A stretch of DNA of 64,000 nt, from NCBI RefSeq assembly GCF_025993685.1, contig NZ_DAJPEN010000001.1, positions 620,001 through 684,000 of the forward strand, read 5' to 3'. The translations under genes were made by a program, and so were the position numbers. Of the stretch, positions 45,460 to 55,303 are shown in pieces; position 1 is the first letter of the stretch, and every line of letters begins with the position of its first letter. The notes below the pieces were generated by a model. That model did no database searches. It saw nothing but the letters and a program-made list of their open reading frames with translations, and was not told the origin of the DNA. The DNA is from Bacteroides mediterraneensis. GTDB lineage: Bacteria > Bacteroidota > Bacteroidia > Bacteroidales > Bacteroidaceae.

Positions 45460-48456
45460 ATGGATTATTTAATACGGAAAATTTATTTACTATTGTCGTT
45501 TATAGCTATATTTCTTTCTTTGAAAGCAGGAAATATAGACTCTCGTCAGAAATATAATTTCAATAGTTCCTGGAAGTTTGTTAAGGCAAATATTCCAGGT
45601 GCGGCAGATGAGAAGTACGATGATACTTCATGGGAAACAGTTAGTTGTCCGCATACATTTAATGATATAGATACTTTCGACGATTTTGCCGAGGGTGGTC
45701 ATAACGGTGAAAGCAGGCAGTGGCGAGGCACCGTGTGGTATCGAAAACACTTTTCTTTACCTCTGACAGCCAAAGGTAAAAAGGTGTATATTGAATTCGA
45801 AGGTGTACGCCAGATAGCAGATGTATATATAAATGGAACCTTCATAGGTAAAAATCAGACAGGTTTTATACCTTTCGGATATGATTTGACTCCTTACATT
45901 AAATTTGGTGAAGATAATGTAGTGGCCGTGAAGGTTAATAATGACCGCGGTGATCATTTCCGTGACAACTTCCCTTTGGTATGGCATCATGAACATTGGC
46001 ATCCTAATCATGGTGGAATCTATCGTAATGTCTATCTTCATGTCATGAATCCTTTGCATATAACTTTGCCCCTTTATGATAATCTGGAAACACAGGGACA
46101 ATATATATATACTGAGAAAGTAAGCAAGAGGAGTGCTGATGTATATGTTGAAACAGAAATCAGAAACGAAGGAAACTCTTATCCTTCTTCATTGGATATA
46201 CAGGTAGCTGTGTTCGATGCTGATGGCAATCTCGTTAAGAAGGAAATCACTAAAGCTGAAATACCCTCTGGTAAGACGGATATCGTAAAGACTAAAATAA
46301 AGATAAAGAAACCATCACTGTGGTCAACAAGGTATCCCTATCTGTATCGAATTGAAACATCAATTCTTCAGAACGGTCAGGTTATAGACTCAGACGAGCA
46401 GCCTTTGGGTATCAGATATTTTGAGTTCAATCCAAATACCGGTTTCCACATCAATGGCGAAAGTGTAAAACTTCACGGATGGGGACAGAAGCCCACGAAT
46501 GAATGGGCAGGGCTTGGCTCCGCACTTCCTGACTGGATGCGTGAATATACATATCGTTTGATGGACGAGGCTGGTGGTAACTTTGTCCGTTGGGGACATT
46601 GTGCCTGTTCTCCTGCCGAGGCTCTTATGGGAGACAAGTTTGGTTTTGTAACTATGATGCCTGGTGTGGCCGGTGAATCTACCGATGAAGGTAATACATG
46701 GAAAATCCGCCTTAATGCATTCCGCGATATGGTGGTTTGTTATCGTAATCACCCTTCTATCTTCATTTGGGAAGGTGGAAACTGGGCAGAGACAGATGAA
46801 CACTACCAAGAGTTGTGTAACGTGATTTCTACCTTCGATTCAAAAGGCAAACGCTTGTATGGTCATCGTCGTTCCGATTTACATGATTGTTCATCAAAAT
46901 ATGTCACTATAGAAATAGGTACGGAAGGATGGGAGAGGGAGTTCGAAAAACTTCCTATCATAGAGAGTGAGTATTGTCGTGATGAGTCACCACGACGCAT
47001 TTGGGATAAATATTCTCCTGATGACAATTTTTATTCTCATCCTAATATAGATAAAAATGTGTATAAATGGTCTTCCGAGGAATATGCGGTAAAGCAGGTA
47101 GAACACTGGTGGAACAAGATGGGAAAGAAGTCTTATCATTGCGGAGGAGCCAATTGGGTATTTACTGATGGACCACATGGAGGAAGATGCCAGACAGAGG
47201 TGACTCGTGCCAGTGGAGAAGTTGATGCGGTAAGACTTCCAAAGGAGGCTTTTTATTCGTTGAAGTCTATCTGGCGTACAGAGCCACAGGTTAATATCGT
47301 TGGTCATTGGAATTATAAGCCGGAAACTGTAAAAACAGTCTATGTTACATCCAATTGCCAGAGTATAAAACTTTTTGTCAATGATAAGCTTATTGCCGAA
47401 AACTCCAAACCGACATCTGGCTATGTGTTCAGTTTTCCAAATGTGAAATGGGAGTCGGGTAATATAAAGGCTGAGGCTTATATAGATGGCAAGCTTGTTG
47501 CAGAGACGGTAAAACAAACCAGTGGAAAAGCTGTTTCTCTCCGTATAACTCCTATTACCGGTTCTAATGGATGGCAAGCTGATGGTTCGGACATAGTACT
47601 TCTTGACGTTGAGGCGGTCGATGAACAAGGACGTCGTTGTCCGTTGAACACCGATAAGGTCTACTTTACAGTAGAAGGTCCGGCTATATGGAGAGGTGGT
47701 TATAACAGTGGACTGGCTAATTCTACAAACAATCAGTTCCTTAATCTTGAAGCCGGTATAAACAGAGTGGCATTGAAGTCTATGTTACAATCGGGCAAGG
47801 TTACTGTAACGGCATCAACCGTTGGTCATTGCAGTACAAAGGAATCTACAATAAAACCTGCTACCATTACTCTTGAAACAAAACCGGTAGAATTATTGTC
47901 CGGTCTTTCTGAAGAATTACCATACGAATTGGATGATATTATGCTTTCTTCCAACGATCTTGTCAGAGAACCGGCACCTGCCTATAGTCCTTATATTGAA
48001 CCTTATATTCCTGGTGTAAGTACCAAAAGCAAGTTGTTTACACGTTTCAGTTATACAGGTGACTCTCCTGCACTTCTCCGTACTACTCTTGACTGGGGAA
48101 AACGTGCATATACAGATTTGACATACAATTACACAGTAATACCTTCATACGTACGTGGAGCTGAATATGTGCGAATGCCAAATTCTGATTATAAATATTG
48201 GGCACGCGATCAGTTGCAATTTGTGGCAGGAGTCGATATGACTGTTTATGTGGCGCATGATGACCGTGTGAAACGTCCACAGTTCCTTGAAACATATACC
48301 GATACCGGCGATGATATCAAGCTTGGTGATGTCGTTATGTCATTATTCAAATATGAAGCCCGTAAAGGTGAAAGTATCATTATGGCAGGAAACAGCGATA
48401 TCACTCCTCCTGAGGGCAGCCGCATGTATGTCGTATTTGGAAAAGAAAGAAAATAA
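45460..48456 (+). CDS. GH2-type glycosidase with altered acid/base motif
   Basis: 998 residues with a signal peptide (IYLLLSFIAIFLSLKAG). The GH2 order holds: sugar-binding domain (ETVSCPHTFNDIDTF, ADVYINGTFIGKNQTG), Ig-like domain, and barrel starting FHINGESVKLHGWGQ. The nucleophile motif LPIIESEYCRDES gives Glu504. The acid/base position is unusual: where GH2 enzymes have W-x-x-GNE, this protein has IFIWEGGNWAETD, so the GNE glutamate is replaced by Trp442 and Glu438 or Glu444 may take over. The C-terminal third has further beta domains (VSLRITPITGS, VYFTVEGPAIWRGG). It is 15 nt after a sulfatase and 37 nt before another, so substrate access may follow desulfation. Confidence 0.82.
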   Translation: MDYLIRKIYLLLSFIAIFLSLKAGNIDSRQKYNFNSSWKFVKANIPGAADEKYDDTSWETVSCPHTFNDIDTFDDFAEGGHNGESRQWRGTVWYRKHFSLPLTAKGKKVYIEFEGVRQIADVYINGTFIGKNQTGFIPFGYDLTPYIKFGEDNVVAVKVNNDRGDHFRDNFPLVWHHEHWHPNHGGIYRNVYLHVMNPLHITLPLYDNLETQGQYIYTEKVSKRSADVYVETEIRNEGNSYPSSLDIQVAVFDADGNLVKKEITKAEIPSGKTDIVKTKIKIKKPSLWSTRYPYLYRIETSILQNGQVIDSDEQPLGIRYFEFNPNTGFHINGESVKLHGWGQKPTNEWAGLGSALPDWMREYTYRLMDEAGGNFVRWGHCACSPAEALMGDKFGFVTMMPGVAGESTDEGNTWKIRLNAFRDMVVCYRNHPSIFIWEGGNWAETDEHYQELCNVISTFDSKGKRLYGHRRSDLHDCSSKYVTIEIGTEGWEREFEKLPIIESEYCRDESPRRIWDKYSPDDNFYSHPNIDKNVYKWSSEEYAVKQVEHWWNKMGKKSYHCGGANWVFTDGPHGGRCQTEVTRASGEVDAVRLPKEAFYSLKSIWRTEPQVNIVGHWNYKPETVKTVYVTSNCQSIKLFVNDKLIAENSKPTSGYVFSFPNVKWESGNIKAEAYIDGKLVAETVKQTSGKAVSLRITPITGSNGWQADGSDIVLLDVEAVDEQGRRCPLNTDKVYFTVEGPAIWRGGYNSGLANSTNNQFLNLEAGINRVALKSMLQSGKVTVTASTVGHCSTKESTIKPATITLETKPVELLSGLSEELPYELDDIMLSSNDLVREPAPAYSPYIEPYIPGVSTKSKLFTRFSYTGDSPALLRTTLDWGKRAYTDLTYNYTVIPSYVRGAEYVRMPNSDYKYWARDQLQFVAGVDMTVYVAHDDRVKRPQFLETYTDTGDDIKLGDVVMSLFKYEARKGESIIMAGNSDITPPEGSRMYVVFGKERK

Positions 48457-48493
48457 ATTATAGATTTTAACTCAGACTTTAAACATAAGACTT

Positions 48494-49933
48494 ATGAATT
48501 TCAAAACCAATAAACTGATGACTTCCCTAACCCTATGCTCGGCTGTATTGCCGGGCATGGCAGGGAATGATTACATGGAAACTGATAAACCAAATGTAGT
48601 AGTTTTTGTAGTTGACGACCTTCGTCCTGAATTAGGATGTTATGGTCATCCGGATATGTTAACTCCAAATATTGATGCTATAGCGTCAGATGGCGTAAGG
48701 TTCAATAATGCATACGCCCAGCAGGCACTTTCAGGGCCGTCACGTATGTGCTTACTCACCGGGAACCGTCCGGAAACTATAGGTATTTATTCTATTTTCA
48801 CTCCTTTGCGCAGTGTGCATAAGAATATGCTCACAATGCCTCAGTATTTCAAGCAGAACGGATACACTACTGTCAGTGTTGGTAAGGTATATCATCATGC
48901 CACCGACGATAAATCCAGCTGGAGCATCCATATACCAAAGGAGAATGCACAATGGGTAAATCATTCAGGTAAGAATGGTGACAAGCCACCTTACGAGTGT
49001 GCCGATGTTGCCGATGAGGCATACCCCGACGGACGTGTGGCAAGGGATGCCGTTAAAATTCTAAAGGATATCAAGGATAAGAATTTTATAATGTTTGTCG
49101 GTTTTAGCAAGCCGCACCTCCCATTCAATGCTCCTAAAAAATACTGGGATATGTATGACGAATCAAAACTGACTGTTCCTTTCAAGGGAAGTCCTGAAGG
49201 TATGTACCCTCAGGCATTGACCAAATGGGCTGAATTACGTGGATATACAGGTATGCCTAAAGAAGGATTTATGGACGATGAAACAACACGCCGTTTAATT
49301 CATGGCTATCATGCATGTGTGAGCTATACCGATGCCCAAATCGGGAAAGTGATGAATGCGCTCGACGAATTGAAACTTCGTGACAACACTATTGTTGTGA
49401 TTTTCGGTGATCACGGTTGGAAGCTTGGCGAATATGGAGCATGGTGCAAACACTCCAATTTCCAGATTGACCTCAATGTTCCTCTTATAGTAAGCAGAGA
49501 GAAAGATGCGGCTTCCCGTAAGTCCGGTGTAACTACAGATGCTAAAGTCGGACTTGTGGATTTGTTCCCCACATTGGCTGAGGCTTGTGGGCTGGCACAG
49601 CCGGATGTCGATGGCGAAAGCATAATGGAAGTATTGAAAAATCCTGACACAGAATGGAAGGACTATGCTTGCAGTGTGTATCCACGCGGAAAACGTATTA
49701 TGGGATTTACATGTACCGACGGTAAGTACAGATACACTGAATGGTGGGACAATGAGAAAAATCAGCTTTCAGCAGCAGAGTTCTATACTTGCGGGCAGGA
49801 TTTTTCGCGTCGTGAGAAAAATCTTGTCAAAGATGCAAAATATTCCAAAGATATTGCTCGTCTAAAAGGATATCTTGAAGAACAGTTCCCGTTGGATAAA
49901 AGATCTTCTTATCCTCAGAATGATAGAAAATAA
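48494..49933 (+). CDS. S1 sulfatase, Ser-type, iduronate-2-sulfatase-like
   Basis: 479 residues with a signal peptide (LTLCSAVLPGMAG). The maturation motif is QALSGPSRMCLLTGNRPET: Ser80 is the formylglycine precursor. The metal site begins VVFVVDDLRPELGCYGHP (Asp41, Asp42), the typical opening of iduronate-2-sulfatase relatives. SVGKVYHHATDD contains the conserved Lys and His, and VVIFGDHGWKLGEYG the distal Asp-His pair. This subgroup (S1_7 in sulfatase classification, by my recollection) includes enzymes acting on 2-O-sulfated sugars and members found in ulvan loci. It follows GH2 by 37 nt. The family is firm, the substrate is an inference. Confidence 0.9.
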   Translation: MNFKTNKLMTSLTLCSAVLPGMAGNDYMETDKPNVVVFVVDDLRPELGCYGHPDMLTPNIDAIASDGVRFNNAYAQQALSGPSRMCLLTGNRPETIGIYSIFTPLRSVHKNMLTMPQYFKQNGYTTVSVGKVYHHATDDKSSWSIHIPKENAQWVNHSGKNGDKPPYECADVADEAYPDGRVARDAVKILKDIKDKNFIMFVGFSKPHLPFNAPKKYWDMYDESKLTVPFKGSPEGMYPQALTKWAELRGYTGMPKEGFMDDETTRRLIHGYHACVSYTDAQIGKVMNALDELKLRDNTIVVIFGDHGWKLGEYGAWCKHSNFQIDLNVPLIVSREKDAASRKSGVTTDAKVGLVDLFPTLAEACGLAQPDVDGESIMEVLKNPDTEWKDYACSVYPRGKRIMGFTCTDGKYRYTEWWDNEKNQLSAAEFYTCGQDFSRREKNLVKDAKYSKDIARLKGYLEEQFPLDKRSSYPQNDRK

Positions 49934-49982
49934 AAGCAGTATGTGAGGATCGTACAATTGTTTAATAAATAAAGAACGAAAT

Positions 49983-51386
49983 ATGATTAAGAGTAATTTG
50001 TTTTTGGGAGGAGCTCTTTTGTTGGCTGCTTCTGTAAATGGCAAAAATATAGTTAAACCCAATATTGTACTTATTAATATTGATGATTTGGGATGGACTG
50101 ATTTGAGCTGTAATGGTAGCACTTATTATGAAACTCCTAATGTGGATCATCTTAAATCTTTGGGAATATGGTTCGGAAATGCCTATGCGGGCGGTGCAAA
50201 CAGCTCACCAAGCCGTGCCTGTATGCTAACCGGCCAGAATGCGCCACGACATGGAGTTTATACAGTAAACCCACCGGATAGGGGTGATGCTAAAAAAAGA
50301 AAGTTGATAAGTTTTCCAAATCGGAAAGTGCTTCCTGACGGAATTCAGATTCTGCCCAAAGCTCTGAAAGATGCCGGATATACTACCTATCATATTGGCA
50401 AATGGCATGTCACAGATTCTCCTGAGAAATGTGGTTTTGATGTTAATATTGCTGGAAATCATGCCGGAATGCCTCACACTTATTTCTCGCCTTACCGTAA
50501 TCCTAATCTTAAAGATGGTGAAAAAGGAGAATTTCTTACAGACAGGTTGGGCGATGAGGCTGTAAACATCATTAAAACAGCCGATAATGACAACCCTTTC
50601 TTTTTGTATTATGCCACTTATGCTGTGCATGTACCATTGCAGGCACCGGAATATCTGGTCAAGAAATACGAAAAGAAGAAAAAGACAAAGGCTCATTCCA
50701 ATCCGGTCTATGCGGCTTTAGTCGAGTCTATGGATAGAAATGTAGGAAAAGTACTTGATGCAATAGAAAAAAGTGGAAAGTCTGATAATACTTTGATAAT
50801 ATTCACATCGGATAACGGTGGTTTTTACAATGTTTCAAAGCAATGGCCTCTCAGGGCAGGTAAAGGCTCTTTTTATGAAGGAGGTATAAGAATTCCGTTG
50901 ATTATATACATGAAAGGAAAATTCGAGCACAGGGAAATTTCTGATGTAAATGTCTCACAGCTTGATTTCTTCCCTACACTCATGGAACTTGCCGGAGTTC
51001 ATGACAATGAACTTTTGTTGGATGGCAAAAGTCTTCTTCCTCTTCTGGAGAACAATGATAAATCGCAGTTTGCAGAGCGGCCTCTGTTTTGGCACTTCCC
51101 TGCCTATCTGGAAGGTGGAAACAAAGAAACCAGGGACAAGTATTTCAGGTCACGTCCTGTTTCTGTAATAAGGAAAGGTGACTGGAAACTCATAGAGAAC
51201 TACGAGGATAATAGCATAGAGTTATACAATATAAAGACAGATATAGGTGAAAAGCATGATTTGTCAGAATCAAATTCCGTCAAGGTCCAAGAGCTGAAAA
51301 CAGCTTTGGATGAATGGAAGAAAAATATTGGTGCTCCTTGCAATTTTAAACTTAATCCTGATTTTCAGGAGGAAAATGTTAAGTAA
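49983..51386 (+). CDS. S1 sulfatase, Ser-type, exported
   Basis: 467 residues with a signal peptide (MIKSNLFLGGALLLAASVNG). The motif is GGANSSPSRACMLTGQ, with Ser74 as the formylglycine precursor. PNIVLINIDDLGWTDLSCNG supplies the paired metal Asp residues (Asp34, Asp35), TYHIGKWHV the conserved Lys and His, and IIFTSDNGGFYNVSKQWPLR the distal Asp-Asn pair and substrate loop. The GKGSFYEGGIRIPLI segment is typical of arylsulfatase A-like members. It is 49 nt after the previous sulfatase and 34 nt before a GH106-like gene. It is distinct in sequence from the other three sulfatases, so it likely has a different position specificity. Confidence 0.9.
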   Translation: MIKSNLFLGGALLLAASVNGKNIVKPNIVLINIDDLGWTDLSCNGSTYYETPNVDHLKSLGIWFGNAYAGGANSSPSRACMLTGQNAPRHGVYTVNPPDRGDAKKRKLISFPNRKVLPDGIQILPKALKDAGYTTYHIGKWHVTDSPEKCGFDVNIAGNHAGMPHTYFSPYRNPNLKDGEKGEFLTDRLGDEAVNIIKTADNDNPFFLYYATYAVHVPLQAPEYLVKKYEKKKKTKAHSNPVYAALVESMDRNVGKVLDAIEKSGKSDNTLIIFTSDNGGFYNVSKQWPLRAGKGSFYEGGIRIPLIIYMKGKFEHREISDVNVSQLDFFPTLMELAGVHDNELLLDGKSLLPLLENNDKSQFAERPLFWHFPAYLEGGNKETRDKYFRSRPVSVIRKGDWKLIENYEDNSIELYNIKTDIGEKHDLSESNSVKVQELKTALDEWKKNIGAPCNFKLNPDFQEENVK

Positions 51387-51420
51387 GATTTTATATTAAT
51401 TATTTGTTGTATAGTAAAGA

Positions 51421-53646
51421 ATGTATTTGAATATCAGTAAAACTTTATTTCTAGTTTCATCTTTTTCAATGTTCGTTTCTTGTGTGGAAAATGCCGATAT
51501 GGAAGAAGGATTTCAATCTCCTTCTGCCGAATATCGTCCCATGCCCTTCTGGCATGTTAAAGGTGATGTGGAAAAGTCTGAGATAATGAAGCAGATAGCC
51601 GAAGCCGATTCAGCCGGATTTGGTGGAGTAACATTCCTGCCTATTTACGGCATGACTCCTGAGTTTCTTGGCGATGAGTACTTCAGTTTGTACGGCGATG
51701 TACTTTCCGACCTTGAAAAGCGCGGAATGAAAGCGGTTCTGTATGATGACATCTCATTCCCAAGCGGTACAGCGGGAGGAGAAATGGAACGTAAGTTTCC
51801 TGATTATACACGTAAGCGTCTTGACCGCACTGTGTATGAAGTGAACGGACCACGTACTTTTACTTCCGAAGTCCCGTCAGGGGTACTGATGTCTGCAGTG
51901 GCAATGAACGAGTCCTCTAAAGAAAGAATAGATCTTTCTAAGTACATTTCCGATGGTAAACTCAAATGGAAAGTACCTCAAGGAAAATGGAAGGTTATGT
52001 TTTTTAATGCCGTGAAGGATGGCACGCATAAAAAATATTTGGTGGTTGACCTTCTGGACTCACTTTCCATGTCGAAATTCATGACACTTACATACGATAA
52101 ATATGAAGAGCGTTTCAAAAAGTATTTTGGAAATCTGATTAACTACAGTTTTTTCGACGATGTAGGCTTTTTCCGTGCCGAACGTACATGGACACCGGCT
52201 TTCAATGAAAAGTTTGAACAGTTGTATGGTTATTCTCCGGTATTATTGTATCCGGCACTTTGGGAAAATATCGGTCCGGAAACAGAATCGGCGCGAGTGG
52301 CTTTGTTCAATACCCGAGCAGAACTCCTTGCCGAAGGTTTTCCTAAAACGGTGGCTCGCTGGGCAGACAAGAATGGTTTGAAGTCAACAGGACATCCCCC
52401 AGGCAACTACAATCCTATGCCTGTAGATATGAATGCCGACATATTCAAATTTTACCGTTATACACAAATGCCTTTGATGGATGCCATAATAGGTTATGGC
52501 TATGGGCGCGACGGACACAAACTTGTCAGTTCTGCTGCCGATTATTATGACCGTCCTATGGTTGGAGCCGAAATATATGGTGCAATAAAGGACAAGGTGT
52601 TCGATGCTGATATGATGTTCCGTATAGCTATGGAAACATTTGCCCGTGGAGCCAATTTTATTGTACCTCATGGAATGTGGTATAAGGATAAGGTTGGAAT
52701 TCCTCCGCTTATTTCCATACATAATCCAAAACTGGAAGGAAAACTACCGGAATACAGTGAGTATATAGGTCGTATGTCATACATTTTGCGTGGTGGAAGG
52801 AGAGTGGCAGATATAGCATTGCTATATCCAATTTCCGATTTGCAGGGCTTTTTCCGTTTTCAGGCTGAAGAGAATATACGTCCAGGACATTGGATATCAG
52901 GATATACCAACTATACTCGTATAGGCGATATGCTCACTGAAGATATACATTGTGATTTTACTTTCGTGCATCCTGAGTTGTTGTTGACTGATAAATATTC
53001 GATTTCTGATGGTAAACTGAAACTTATGAACACAGAAAATTATCAGGATTATGAAATCTTGATAATGCCTGCCCAGAAAGTAATGTCGGTTGAGACACTG
53101 GTAAAGGTAAAGGAATTTTATGATGCAGGAGGTAAGATTATTGCAGTAGGAAAGCTTCCGTCAATATCGTCAGAGAATGGTAGAAACGGTGAATTGTTGA
53201 AACTTGTTTCTGAAGTTTTCGGCGATATGTCGCAGGCATCATATAAATATGGAATTTCAGTGAATGATAATTTCAATAATGGAAAAGCTGTTTTCTTGCC
53301 GGAATTGACAAATGATGGATTAAATTATGCTTTAGAACTTACAAAAACAGCGAAAGATGTCATTTTAGGCGGTTTCCCTGATTTGAATAGTTCAGAAGGT
53401 TGTTTGTCTTATATACATAAGAACAAGGAAGGACGTGATTTTTATTTCTTTGCCAATTCTACAGATAGACCTATAGATACAGAAGTGTCGTTAAGAGGTA
53501 AGATGACATTAGAATTATGGAATCCATATACCGGTGAAATAACCCCCGTTAGCGATGTTTTATATAAAGAAAAGAATGGTCAGCTTTATTCTTGTTTTAA
53601 TCTTAAGCTTGACAGCATTGACTCTGTTGTTATTGTTGGAAAATAA
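51421..53646 (+). CDS. Short GH106-like putative glycosidase lipoprotein
   Basis: 741 residues with lipobox FVSC (Cys21) followed by acidic residues, so probably a surface lipoprotein. The N-terminal barrel looks like GH106: YRPMPFWHVKGDVEKSEIMK, AGFGGVTFLPIYGM and KAVLYDDISFPSGTAGG. However, it lacks the GEFW and AESFTA motifs of the two true GH106 proteins here; it has STGHPPGNYNPMPVDMN and VGAEIYGAIKDK in those regions, and no large C-terminal sandwich. About 300 residues are missing compared with the GH106 genes. It may be a separate family with the same fold. It lies between two sulfatase genes (34 and 15 nt), so it probably acts on a desulfated product. The activity is unknown. Confidence 0.65.
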   Translation: MYLNISKTLFLVSSFSMFVSCVENADMEEGFQSPSAEYRPMPFWHVKGDVEKSEIMKQIAEADSAGFGGVTFLPIYGMTPEFLGDEYFSLYGDVLSDLEKRGMKAVLYDDISFPSGTAGGEMERKFPDYTRKRLDRTVYEVNGPRTFTSEVPSGVLMSAVAMNESSKERIDLSKYISDGKLKWKVPQGKWKVMFFNAVKDGTHKKYLVVDLLDSLSMSKFMTLTYDKYEERFKKYFGNLINYSFFDDVGFFRAERTWTPAFNEKFEQLYGYSPVLLYPALWENIGPETESARVALFNTRAELLAEGFPKTVARWADKNGLKSTGHPPGNYNPMPVDMNADIFKFYRYTQMPLMDAIIGYGYGRDGHKLVSSAADYYDRPMVGAEIYGAIKDKVFDADMMFRIAMETFARGANFIVPHGMWYKDKVGIPPLISIHNPKLEGKLPEYSEYIGRMSYILRGGRRVADIALLYPISDLQGFFRFQAEENIRPGHWISGYTNYTRIGDMLTEDIHCDFTFVHPELLLTDKYSISDGKLKLMNTENYQDYEILIMPAQKVMSVETLVKVKEFYDAGGKIIAVGKLPSISSENGRNGELLKLVSEVFGDMSQASYKYGISVNDNFNNGKAVFLPELTNDGLNYALELTKTAKDVILGGFPDLNSSEGCLSYIHKNKEGRDFYFFANSTDRPIDTEVSLRGKMTLELWNPYTGEITPVSDVLYKEKNGQLYSCFNLKLDSIDSVVIVGK

Positions 53647-53661
53647 GATAATAGAATAATT

Positions 53662-55272
53662 ATGGAAAAAATTATAGGAAGTTGCTGTGCAGCTACAGCT
53701 TTGCTGGCTCTTGTTTCATCATGTACAGAGGAACAGAAAAGGCCTAACATTATTTGTATAGTATGCGAAGATATTAGTCCGATGGTTGGATGTTTCGGCG
53801 ATAAAGTGGCTGTAACTCCAAATTTGGATGAGTTTTCAAAAAGTGCAATTAGGTTTACAAATGTACATTCCAATATCGGTGTAAGTTCTCCTAGCCGTTA
53901 TGCGCTCATTACCGGCCGTTATCCGATGGCCGACGGAGCAAATTATATGCGGACTTTAGGTAGCCCTGACCAAAAGCCGGAGGGAGTACAACCATATAGT
54001 GTGATTGTAAACCCTGATGTGAAATGTTATACAGAGTATTTGCGAAAGGCAGGCTATTATTGCACAAATAATGCAAAGACAGATTATCAGTTCACCACCC
54101 CGGCTACAGCATGGGATGAGTGTGGAACGGATGCACATTGGAAGAACAGACCGGAAGGTATGCCATTTTTTTCAATCTTTAATATAGAGGTTACACACGA
54201 AAGTAGAGTATGGCGAAGAACGAACGAGAAACTTTCCGTAAATCCGTCCGATATCGTTGTTCCGCCATATTATCCTGATAATGATATAGTACGTCACGAT
54301 ATGGCAGTTGCGTATTCCAATATCACAGAGATGGATAAAATGTTCAAGAAGCTGGTTGATGAACTTAAAGAGGCTAATGTGTATGACAATACAATAATCA
54401 TCTGGTATTCAGATAATGGTGGTCCACTGCCACATCATAAAAGGGAAATATATGATAGAGGTACCAATGTTCCTTTCATGATAAGTTTTCCGGATGGATA
54501 TAAGGCGGGAACAGTTTCAGATCGCCTTGTCGGATTTGTTGATATACCTGCTACAATATTATCTTTAGCCGAAATAAAAGCTCCCGACTATATGCATGGA
54601 GTACCTTTTCTGGGTAAATATGCTTCGAAAGAAAAAAGACAATATGTATATGGAGGAAGAGACAGGTTGGATGAATGTATTGATAAGCAAGGATATATCC
54701 GTGATAAAAGATACCGGTATGTCAGAAACTATTATCCTGGAACTCCTGTGTATCTTGATGTGAAATTCCGTCTTAGTATGCCAATGATGAATAATATTCT
54801 TGAATTGAATAGGGACTCGCGCCTGGATAGTATTCAAGCCTCATTCTTTGATAACAAACGTCTTGGAGAGGAATTGTATGATCTTGAAAAAGATCCTTAT
54901 GAATTGAATAATATTGTAAATGACAAGTCCTATAGCAGTGTATTGGAACGGCTGAGGAAAGATTATGACAGTTGGATTGAAACGTATGTTCCAGACTGGT
55001 TCATTCCCGAAAAGGATAATATTAAAAGAATCTTGCCTGACGGAAAACAGCCGTTTGCAGCAGCTCCAGAATTTTCTATGAAAGATGGATTGGTTACTAT
55101 ATGTTCCCAAACGGAGGGTGCTTCTATCAATTATAGAATAGTTGAAGAGAATGGCAATAAAGGCAGGTGGATGATATACTCATCGCCTGTTCAGTTGAAA
55201 AATAATGAGAATATAGAGGCGGTAAGTGCACGTATTGGTTATAAAAACAGTAAGATCGTAGCTTTTAAGTAA
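53662..55272 (+). CDS. S1 sulfatase lipoprotein, Ser-type, with C-terminal extra domain
   Basis: 536 residues with lipobox VSSC (Cys21) followed by TEEQ, suggesting surface display. The motif is GVSSPSRYALITGRYP, with Ser75 as the formylglycine precursor. IICIVCEDISPMVGCFGD gives Glu/Asp metal ligands in place of the usual Asp-Asp, and IIWYSDNGGPLPHHKR the distal Asp-Asn and basic residues. After residue about 470 there is a small extra beta domain (FSMKDGLVTICSQTEGASIN) resembling the chitobiase/beta-hexosaminidase C-terminal module. It is 15 nt after the GH106-like gene and about 31 nt before PL8. The four sulfatases together suggest a polymer sulfated at more than one position, or backbone plus branch sulfates. 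Confidence 0.88.
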   Translation: MEKIIGSCCAATALLALVSSCTEEQKRPNIICIVCEDISPMVGCFGDKVAVTPNLDEFSKSAIRFTNVHSNIGVSSPSRYALITGRYPMADGANYMRTLGSPDQKPEGVQPYSVIVNPDVKCYTEYLRKAGYYCTNNAKTDYQFTTPATAWDECGTDAHWKNRPEGMPFFSIFNIEVTHESRVWRRTNEKLSVNPSDIVVPPYYPDNDIVRHDMAVAYSNITEMDKMFKKLVDELKEANVYDNTIIIWYSDNGGPLPHHKREIYDRGTNVPFMISFPDGYKAGTVSDRLVGFVDIPATILSLAEIKAPDYMHGVPFLGKYASKEKRQYVYGGRDRLDECIDKQGYIRDKRYRYVRNYYPGTPVYLDVKFRLSMPMMNNILELNRDSRLDSIQASFFDNKRLGEELYDLEKDPYELNNIVNDKSYSSVLERLRKDYDSWIETYVPDWFIPEKDNIKRILPDGKQPFAAAPEFSMKDGLVTICSQTEGASINYRIVEENGNKGRWMIYSSPVQLKNNENIEAVSARIGYKNSKIVAFK

Positions 55273-55303
55273 TAAAACCTTTTAAAAGTTTGTTTTGATT
55301 AAT

